This document shows, piece by piece, positions 1 through 4,545 of a DNA stretch of 5,363 bases. The stretch comes from an uncultured cyanobacterium (lineage in GTDB: Bacteria > Cyanobacteriota > Cyanobacteriia > Cyanobacteriales > Geitlerinemataceae). The notes under the pieces are model-generated. The model had not been told where the DNA came from. It saw nothing but the letters and a program-made list of their open reading frames with translations, and ran no database searches. A program made the position numbers and the translations under genes. The DNA is taken from contig CAKZKB010000440.1 in NCBI GenBank assembly GCA_937121005.1, positions 1 through 5,363 of the forward strand, read 5' to 3'. Every line of letters begins with the position of its first letter. Positions within the stretch are counted from its first letter, which is position 1.

Positions 1-1
1 G

Positions 2-175
2 CAGTTACTAAGCGCGTGGCAGTCTGGGTGGGTTTTTGGCGGTATGGTTTCGTGGAACGATCTCTGGTTTGACGATGGCGAGACGAATAAAGAGTACGAT
101 ACGCTTTCAGACGAGCTATTTAATCTGATTAACTTGTCTCTAATGGTAGCCTCGAACCCATTTCCACGACCGTAA
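2..175 (+). CDS. C-terminal end of an unidentified protein (5' partial)
   Basis: An open frame enters from the left edge and ends at TAA 173-175, giving 57 residues. The composition looks like a real soluble protein end: Trp- and acid-rich (GWVFGGMVSWNDLWFDDGE), then a helix-like hydrophobic stretch (LSDELFNLINLSLMVASN), finishing in FPRP. The other two forward frames are not convincing; frame 1 stops at 72. I do not recognise the family and assign no function. The start and most of the gene lie outside the window. No hairpin followed by a T-run was seen after the stop, and the promoter of the next gene begins about 35 nt downstream, so the next gene need not be co-transcribed with it. Confidence 0.6.
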   Translation, partial: QLLSAWQSGWVFGGMVSWNDLWFDDGETNKEYDTLSDELFNLINLSLMVASNPFPRP

Positions 176-210
176 CTGTTCTACCGGATCTGACATTGAA
201 GTGTGACAAT

Positions 211-239
211 GCGACAATATTTTCGCAAAATGGTATAAG
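211..239 (+). promoter_or_regulatory. Candidate extended -10 promoter for the exported-protein gene
   Basis: The -10 box TATAAG (234-239) is preceded by TGG (231-233), which makes an extended -10. A -35-like GCGACA (211-216) sits exactly 17 nt upstream and matches TTGACA at four of six positions. Transcription would begin near 246, about 30 nt before the GTG at 276. This also argues against the longer reading that starts at GTG 246, because that codon would lie right at the transcript's 5' end. This is a sequence-pattern call only. Confidence 0.5.
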
Positions 240-275
240 ATCGGAGTGAAGCCAGAGATACATGGAGGTCGAAAC

Positions 276-710
276 GTGCGAAAACAAACGTTTGCGATTC
301 TCGCCGCTATTACCCTGCAAACCATTTTACCAGGTGCGACGCGATCGCGGGCCATGCTACCGCCGCCACCACCGGACTATCGAGAAGTTGAGGTTTCCAC
401 CTTCCTCGATCGCCACAATTTTGACGATTTTTCTCCCTCGGCGATCGCCGCAGATTTGCTCGATCGCGGTGCATCTTTAGAAGGACGACAGCGCGAAGAG
501 ATCTCGATCGACTATGGCAACAACCCCAACGATCGCGTTGTTATCGAACATACCACCATCGGACTTCCCGATACTTCCGTTCGCAGCCAACGTCGGCGGA
601 TTGAAATGATGCGACAACCCAGTGGATGGCAAATTCTTTGGGTCGGGGAACAATATCAATGTCAACCCAGGCGCGGACATCAAGACTGGTCGGGAGAACT
701 CTGTTCGTAG
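276..710 (+). CDS. Small exported protein of unknown function, cyanobacterial type
   Basis: The protein is 144 residues long and starts at GTG 276. That start is chosen because GGAGG (264-268) lies 7 nt upstream; a longer reading from GTG 246 adds 10 residues but has no such site. The N-terminus is a typical Sec signal peptide: basic VRKQ, then a hydrophobic core (FAILAAITLQTILPG), with cleavage plausible after Ala21 or after SRA (24-26). The mature part begins with a run of five prolines (29-33), then a charged domain. The C-terminus has WQILWVGEQYQCQ and GHQDWSGELCS, with two cysteines (129 and 143) that could form a disulfide after export. Trp-Cys-Gln-Pro and GHQDW at the end look like a conserved motif of small cyanobacterial hypothetical proteins, from memory and not checked. 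Periplasmic or lumenal location is inferred. Function is unknown. It runs into lspA tail to tail with 4 nt between stops. Confidence 0.8.
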   Translation: MRKQTFAILAAITLQTILPGATRSRAMLPPPPPDYREVEVSTFLDRHNFDDFSPSAIAADLLDRGASLEGRQREEISIDYGNNPNDRVVIEHTTIGLPDTSVRSQRRRIEMMRQPSGWQILWVGEQYQCQPRRGHQDWSGELCS

Positions 711-714
711 CGAT

Positions 715-1191
715 TTAATGCGGCCCCGGCGATCGCCATGCTGCGATCAGCAAGCAGACAATGCCGATATTAATGCAAATATCGGCAACATTGAAAACGG
801 GGAAGTTAATTAGGCGAAAGTCGAGAAAATCGACAACTTCCCCAGTGGCGAAGCGATCGATACCGTTGCCAATGGCCCCGGCTAGCACGAAGCCGTACCC
901 GATTTGCTGCCAAAAGGGGAGTCTGGGGCCAAACCACGCCATCAACATTAACCCCACACTGACCAGCAACGACAGCCATCGCAGCCAGCCACTTCCCTCG
1001 AACAAGCTGAAGGCGGCCCCGGTGTTGGTAACGTAGGTAAAGTGGAAAACACCGGGCCACAGAGGGATGCTTTCGGGAGGGTTGGTGAGGTCGAAGTTGT
1101 CCATCACCCAGAATTTCGTCAGGCGATCGACCAGCAAGCCTAGAATGGCGGCGATCCACAAGGGAATATTTCTCGGACGTTTGCGTGTCAT
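715..1191 (-). CDS. lspA: Lipoprotein signal peptidase (signal peptidase II)
   Basis: LspA is an inner-membrane aspartyl protease that cleaves the signal peptide of prolipoproteins after the lipobox cysteine has been diacylated. The 158-residue length is normal for the family. Family landmarks are all present: LLVDRLTK near the N-terminus (Asp22), NTGAAFSLF (56-64), the GNGIDR block (108-113, catalytic Asp112), VVDFLDF (119-125) and FPVFNVAD (130-137, catalytic Asp137). Four hydrophobic segments fit the usual four-helix topology, roughly residues 10-28, 70-87, 94-110 and 134-152. The start ATG (1189-1191) gives a short basic N-terminus. Its ribosome site is weak (AAAGA on the minus strand), and a CGATCG palindrome lies between that and the ATG. 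The gene is divergent from the DNA methyltransferase and convergent with the exported-protein gene, so it appears to be monocistronic here. Confidence 0.97.
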   Translation of the reverse strand: MTRKRPRNIPLWIAAILGLLVDRLTKFWVMDNFDLTNPPESIPLWPGVFHFTYVTNTGAAFSLFEGSGWLRWLSLLVSVGLMLMAWFGPRLPFWQQIGYGFVLAGAIGNGIDRFATGEVVDFLDFRLINFPVFNVADICINIGIVCLLIAAWRSPGPH

Positions 1192-1263
1192 GCGATCGAT
1201 CTTTAGAGCTAGCCATAATAAAGTTTATATCATATCAAATTCTCACCTCGAAAGCCGGTTATC
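1192..1263. promoter_or_regulatory. Divergent lspA / methyltransferase intergenic region
   Basis: These 72 nt separate two divergent starts and must hold both promoters unless they lie within the coding regions. The centre (about 1214-1240) is strongly AT-rich and contains the direct repeat ATATC-ATATC. Minus-strand -10 candidates for lspA are TATAAA (complement of 1224-1229) and TATTAT closer to the gene. On the plus strand, TATCAT (1228-1233) and CATAAT (1214-1219) resemble -10 boxes for the methyltransferase. No good -35 partner at 16-18 nt was found for any of them. The two promoters would overlap, so binding of polymerase at one could interfere with the other. CGATCG at 1193-1198 abuts the lspA start. 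Exact promoter positions are not resolved. Confidence 0.4.
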
Positions 1264-2475
1264 ATGGGGGAGCAGTTACAGGGAATGCTTAGAAAAGTGA
1301 CCCTAGATGCGATCGCGCCTATCAATTTTTCCGAACAACGGGAACTGTTGCACTATTGCCTCGATCGCGATCTCAATTTGCACGACGAACTGGCGGAGAG
1401 AAACCTATGTTACGACGATCTGTGCTATCGCTACAACCCGGAAGTTGCCACGACATCGAACCGCGATCGTCCGTTTTCTCCTGTCCCGTTTCATGGCATT
1501 CCCGTCGTCAGTTTCTTCTCGGGTGCGGGTGGCTTGGATCTGGGGTTCGAGATGGCCGGATTCGAGCATTTGGCGTGCTTGGAAATTAACCCCACATTTT
1601 GTCAGACTTTAAGCAAAAATCGCCCTGACTGGAAGGTGTACGATCGCGATATTTGCCACAGAGAAGCAACCCTCACTCTTCTCCAAGAAACCATCGGCAT
1701 TCAAGCGCCATTCGAGGGTATTTTTATCGGCGGGCCGCCCTGTCAGCCTTTTAGTTTAGCAGCTAACCAACGGTTTTCCAAGCAAGGAGAAAACTTTAAG
1801 CGCGTCGGTTTCGATCGCGCCGATCTCGGAAATCTCTTATTCGATTTTATCTTCTATATTCAATATTTGCAACCCCGCGCTTTTCTGATTGAAAACGTCA
1901 CCGGACTGAAGACGATCGACGGGGGAAAACAACTGACGATCGCCCTCAATTCTCTGGCCGATAGTGGCTACGCGATCGCCCCGCCAACGGTTCTCAATGC
2001 CGCCGAGTTTGGCATTCCCCAACAGCGAGAACGTCTGTTTGTTGTCGGTTTTCGGGGGACGAAATCTTTTCAATTTCCCAGTCGCGATCGCGATCGAATT
2101 CCCTGCTACAATGCTTTAACGCGATCGCTCGATGGCGTTGCCAACCACATCACTCGCAAACACAAAGCGGCCTCCATTCTTCGCTACGCCGAACTGAAAT
2201 ATGGGGAACGCGATCGCTTGGGAAGAGTGGACAGACTCCACCCAAATTTGCCCTCGAAAACTATTATCGCCGGGGGAAGTCTCGGCGGCGGACGATCGCA
2301 TTTGCATCCGGTCGTCCCTCGGACGCTATCGGTACGAGAATCGGCAAGATTGCAAACCTTTCCCGACGAGTTTGTATTTTGCGGTTCGGTGGCGCGACAG
2401 TTTACCCAAGTGGGAAATGCCGTCCCGCCGTTGTTGGCAGCAAAGTTGGCTAGCGAGATTTATCGACAGTATTGA
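1264..2475 (+). CDS. C5-cytosine-specific DNA methyltransferase (solitary, Dcm-like fold)
   Basis: This enzyme transfers a methyl group from S-adenosylmethionine to carbon 5 of cytosine within a DNA recognition sequence. The protein has 403 residues and every core motif in order: I, FFSGAGGLDLGF (84-95, SAM binding); II, Glu107 in CLEIN; IV, GGPPCQPFS (156-164, catalytic Cys160); VI, ENV (210-212); VIII, QQRERLF (253-259); a short target-recognition region (about 265-345); IX, RESARLQTFP (358-367); and X, QVGNAVPPLLA (382-392). It therefore looks intact and active. Unusually, about 80 charged residues precede motif I, where many family members start almost directly at it. The ATG at 1264 lacks a clear ribosome site; Met8 (1285) is the alternative. 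No endonuclease or Vsr gene flanks it, so it reads as a solitary methylase. The recognition sequence cannot be read from the protein; CGATCG, methylated by solitary m5C enzymes in other cyanobacteria, is a candidate. Confidence 0.95.
   Translation: MGEQLQGMLRKVTLDAIAPINFSEQRELLHYCLDRDLNLHDELAERNLCYDDLCYRYNPEVATTSNRDRPFSPVPFHGIPVVSFFSGAGGLDLGFEMAGFEHLACLEINPTFCQTLSKNRPDWKVYDRDICHREATLTLLQETIGIQAPFEGIFIGGPPCQPFSLAANQRFSKQGENFKRVGFDRADLGNLLFDFIFYIQYLQPRAFLIENVTGLKTIDGGKQLTIALNSLADSGYAIAPPTVLNAAEFGIPQQRERLFVVGFRGTKSFQFPSRDRDRIPCYNALTRSLDGVANHITRKHKAASILRYAELKYGERDRLGRVDRLHPNLPSKTIIAGGSLGGGRSHLHPVVPRTLSVRESARLQTFPDEFVFCGSVARQFTQVGNAVPPLLAAKLASEIYRQY
2084..2096. repeat. HIP1 palindromes, here a tandem overlapping pair
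   Basis: HIP1 (GCGATCGC) is the highly iterated palindrome of many cyanobacterial genomes. I count 16 octamers by eye, starting at 341, 441, 729, 1309, 1972, 2084, 2121, 2210, 2508, 2905, 4102, 4360, 4682, 4702, 5128 and 5266, and about 43 copies of the core CGATCG against about one expected by chance. The entry marks the densest spot, where two cores are adjacent (2085-2090 and 2091-2096). It lies inside the methyltransferase's target-recognition region and encodes RDRDR (274-278). The octamers are mostly inside genes. None occurs between 2913 and 4101, although core hexamers do occur there. Confidence 0.9.
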
Positions 2476-2501
2476 AATTGAATTTTCGCCGGATTCCATT
2501 C

Positions 2502-4010
2502 TTAACGGCGATCGCGACGCTCGGGTTGCGCCGCCAAAGAAGGAGCCCTGGATTTGCCCCCTGTATTCTTAATTGACATGACTTTTCCGAGCAAATCAAA
2601 CCAGAACGAAGCCCCCATAGAAATAGCAACCCCGCTAATTATCCAACCAATCAGTTTGCGAGCGTAAGGAATCCCCAATAGGGGCTGCATTTCTGCTTGT
2701 TGAGCCACAACATTACTGCGCCAACCAATGGGAAGGGGAACGGCATCGAGATCGCGATTGACTTGTTCGCGAATGCGATCGGACGTTGCTGGCGTGAGTT
2801 CGGTTTCTCGGGCAATTAACTGTTCGGCATTTTCGCTAATGGTGGCTCGCAGCACCGAACTTTTCGAGAGACTATCAACAATGTACAACGAGTCCGCATT
2901 GGCCGCGATCGCCACCACTAAGCCAATTAAAATAGCAATTCCGCGAGCGTTGCGCTTGTAGACTCCCGAAGCGCGAGTCATGGAAGTATCGAACCAGTCT
3001 TCGACTGCGAGTTGCAACCCTTCTAAATCTTCGCGGACGTTTTGTTGTTTTTCTTGAATGCGTTGAGCTAAAGAATTCAAACTGTTGCGGACGGAATCGG
3101 GCAATTCTGGCAGACGATCGATAATTTCTTCAAATCCTTTGCGAGTGGGACTATTTTCGTCTTGAAATGCCGTGCGTACTTGCTCTAAAAGCTGTTGTTT
3201 CTCCCGGACTAAATCGACAACTTCGTTTAAGGTTGGTCGTAGGGAACGAACGAGCACGTCGCGTTCTTGAGGGGCAAATACACCGTCGCGCCAATATTGC
3301 AAGCGATATAAATAGGCTTGGCGAAAGTCTTCACTGTCGGAAAGATAGTTACGAACGCGATCGATTAATGTTTGCGTGCGTCGATCGAGCCGTTCTATCG
3401 TTTCATCTAAAGTCGTCACGTTCTCGCCATATTCTTTGACGATTTTTTGCCAGTCCTCGTAGAGTTCGTTGATTTGCCCCTCGACAATCGATCGCGACTC
3501 GGCAGCCAAGTTAATTTCTTCGCCAATGTTGACCAGTTCTTGAAATTTTTCGTTACTAAAAACTTGCAAGCGCGATACGCTTACCAAACGCGCAATTTGG
3601 GGAATCTTGAAGGTTTCCATCATGGTGCTGGCAAACACTTCAGGCGAAATATACGAGGGGCCGCTGCGCTTGCGATCGAACATTTCTTCAGTTCCGGTTA
3701 TCTTGCGATACGCATCTCCAATTAGCGCGTTAATGCGGCGAAAAAAGCGAGCGAACTCTCCTTTGGCTTCTTGGTTGAGACTTTTAATTAAGGGATGATC
3801 GTAGAGTCGATCGGCGAGGCGTTTGACCTGTTCGGTATCCTGCGAACCGCCTCCCCCGGACAGCAAAACTTGAATTGATTTTTTTAGGTGTTCGGCTCGC
3901 CATTGCAGCAGCGTGGAGATCAGTTCTTGAATTTCTGAAGCCAGCAGGCTTAAAATTAAGTAGGTGAAAATCAACCCGATGGCAATGTCTAATAACAAGG
4001 GTAGGTTCAT
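2502..4010 (-). CDS. Membrane-anchored protein with long helical middle, unknown function
   Basis: The protein has 502 residues from ATG 4008-4010, preceded by GGAG 11 nt upstream. A TTG start at 4070 would add 20 residues but lies at or upstream of the predicted transcription start. A transmembrane helix near the N-terminus (about 5-24) is followed by an amphipathic SEIQELISTLLQWRAEHLKK stretch, a Gly-rich turn (52-55), DHPLIKSL (71-78) and GPSYISPEVFA (117-127). Residues about 150-340 are rich in Glu, Gln, Arg and Leu and look like long coiled-coil helices. Then come WFDTSMTRASGVYKR (339-353), a second membrane segment (about 357-376), and a third (about 453-470) ending in FWFDLLGKV. The WFD...R.SG.YKR block and the FWFDLL end recur in bacterial hypothetical proteins, from memory. 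The C-terminus is basic (PERRDRR). I assign no function. Its stop is 26 nt from that of the methyltransferase, tail to tail. Confidence 0.9.
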   Translation of the reverse strand: MNLPLLLDIAIGLIFTYLILSLLASEIQELISTLLQWRAEHLKKSIQVLLSGGGGSQDTEQVKRLADRLYDHPLIKSLNQEAKGEFARFFRRINALIGDAYRKITGTEEMFDRKRSGPSYISPEVFASTMMETFKIPQIARLVSVSRLQVFSNEKFQELVNIGEEINLAAESRSIVEGQINELYEDWQKIVKEYGENVTTLDETIERLDRRTQTLIDRVRNYLSDSEDFRQAYLYRLQYWRDGVFAPQERDVLVRSLRPTLNEVVDLVREKQQLLEQVRTAFQDENSPTRKGFEEIIDRLPELPDSVRNSLNSLAQRIQEKQQNVREDLEGLQLAVEDWFDTSMTRASGVYKRNARGIAILIGLVVAIAANADSLYIVDSLSKSSVLRATISENAEQLIARETELTPATSDRIREQVNRDLDAVPLPIGWRSNVVAQQAEMQPLLGIPYARKLIGWIISGVAISMGASFWFDLLGKVMSIKNTGGKSRAPSLAAQPERRDRR

Positions 4011-4070
4011 AAAGCGATCGTCTCCAAGAAAAATCGGCCGCAAGGGGGATGCAATCAATCCATACAGCAA

Positions 4071-4099
4071 ATAATCCCCCCGAGGGTTCCTTTCGTCAA
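4071..4099 (-). promoter_or_regulatory. Candidate promoter of the 502-residue membrane protein gene
   Basis: On the minus strand TTGACG (complement of 4094-4099, five of six matches to the -35 consensus) is followed after exactly 17 nt by GATTAT (complement of 4071-4076, four of six). Transcription would start near 4064 and leave a leader of about 54 nt before the ATG at 4010. That supports the ATG over the TTG at 4070. A HIP1 octamer (4102-4109) lies immediately upstream of the -35 box. A pattern call without experimental support. Confidence 0.45.
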
Positions 4100-4131
4100 G
4101 GGCGATCGCGTTGTTATTTTGGGGGGCCGCC

Positions 4132-4389
4132 GTGCGCTATTGCGTTCCGTTTCAGTTTATTTGCATCTTAGCCGAGGAGTGGGGGGCGCGATCGTGTCAC
4201 TGGCGAGAGTCCGATCGCGCCTTTACCGGGTTTGTCGCTGAGGTGGCCTTTTCCTCGGCAACGGTGGCGGCCGACTTTGCCCGTCGCTGGTCGGAAGTGG
4301 TAGGCTATGGGGTAGCCGTCCGCCACCAATGCGGGTTTCATACGGTGTCGGTGCCCTGCGCGATCGCCGACGAAGCGAATTTAGCCTAA
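4132..4389 (+). CDS. Small hypothetical protein of about 85 residues
   Basis: An open frame ends at TAA 4387-4389. I prefer GTG 4132 as start because a run of six G (4121-4126) lies 5 nt upstream; TTG 4111 would add seven residues. The protein begins MRYCVPFQFICILAEEW and continues through an Arg- and Cys-containing stretch (GARSCHWRESDRAF) into FTGFVAEVAFSSATVAADFA, then RRWSEVVGYGVAVRH, finishing with a Cys-containing tail. Four cysteines in 85 residues is high for a small cytosolic protein, but no CxxC pair is present. There is no signal peptide or membrane helix. The alternating strand/helix character suggests a compact alpha/beta domain, which is inference. No family is recognised. It stands alone between a divergent gene and the tRNA-Val promoter, which starts 4 nt after its stop codon. 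Coding status rests on an uninterrupted frame with protein-like composition. Confidence 0.6.
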   Translation: MRYCVPFQFICILAEEWGARSCHWRESDRAFTGFVAEVAFSSATVAADFARRWSEVVGYGVAVRHQCGFHTVSVPCAIADEANLA

Positions 4390-4393
4390 CGAC

Positions 4394-4422
4394 TTGGCAG
4401 GTGACGGCGCTTGTGCTATGGT
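4394..4422 (+). promoter_or_regulatory. Promoter of tRNA-Val
   Basis: TTGGCA (4394-4399, five of six to the -35 consensus) is separated by 17 nt from TATGGT (4417-4422, four of six), and the -10 is extended by TGC (4414-4416). Initiation would fall near 4429, about 8 nt before the mature tRNA 5' end. Spacing and position are what a tRNA promoter should show. It may also drive hpt by read-through. Confidence 0.6.
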
Positions 4423-4436
4423 GAAGAAACGCGATC

Positions 4437-4508
4437 GGGCGGTTAGCTCAGCGGTAGAGCGCTTGCCTTACAAGCAAGATGTCACTGGTTCGATCCCAGT
4501 ACCGCCCA
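4437..4508 (+). tRNA. trnV: tRNA-Val with anticodon TAC
   Basis: A full cloverleaf of 72 nt can be folded by eye. The acceptor GGGCGGT (4437-4443) pairs with ACCGCCC (4501-4507), with discriminator A4508. The D arm is GCTC-AGCGGTA-GAGC. The anticodon arm is CTTGC-CTTACAA-GCAAG, so the anticodon is TAC, reading GUA and other valine codons. The variable loop is ATGTC and the T arm is ACTGG-TTCGATC-CCAGT. All stems are fully Watson-Crick paired. The 3' CCA is not encoded (TCC follows), so it must be added after transcription. A CGATCG core (4432-4437) overlaps its first base. Confidence 0.97.
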
Positions 4509-4523
4509 TCCACTCAATTTGCT

Positions 4524-4539
4524 GAGGGAGACTCTACCT
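4524..4539 (+). promoter_or_regulatory. Distant, possibly hairpin-masked ribosome site of hpt
   Basis: The only purine-rich ribosome-binding candidate before hpt is GAGGGAG (4524-4530), which ends 15 nt before the ATG, longer than usual. AGGGAG (4525-4530) could pair with CTACCT (4534-4539) across a three-base loop, with one G-A mismatch. This would hide the site but also bring the downstream bases nearer to it. The hairpin is short and its stability uncertain, so this is tentative. Confidence 0.3.
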
Positions 4540-4545
4540 TATCGG

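Noticed and set aside
246..275. Upstream GTG start at 246 for the exported protein
   Set aside because: It has no ribosome site, lies at the predicted transcription start, and puts ten polar residues ahead of a clean signal peptide. GTG 276 has GGAGG at the right distance.
129..355. Minus-strand open frames across the left gene boundary
   Set aside because: They cross a partial gene end, a promoter and a signal-peptide region, and their translations look random.
761..1216. Open frames inside lspA on both strands
   Set aside because: They overlap the fully motif-supported lspA in other frames and show no recognisable protein features.
1192..2501. A restriction-modification system around the methyltransferase
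   Set aside because: Neither flank encodes a nuclease: lspA lies on one side and a membrane/coiled-coil protein on the other. No PD-ExK or HNH-like motif was seen nearby.
2476..2501. Intrinsic terminator between the methyltransferase and the 502-residue gene
   Set aside because: The 26-nt gap has no GC-rich hairpin followed by a T-run on either strand.
2201..2572. 123-residue open frame on the plus strand overlapping the 3' end of the methyltransferase
   Set aside because: Most of it overlaps the methyltransferase core motifs IX and X in another frame, and it has no family features. It is a by-product of the real gene.
4011..4070. TTG start at 4070 for the 502-residue membrane protein
   Set aside because: It falls at or upstream of the predicted transcription start, and ATG 4010 begins directly at the membrane anchor with a usable GGAG site.
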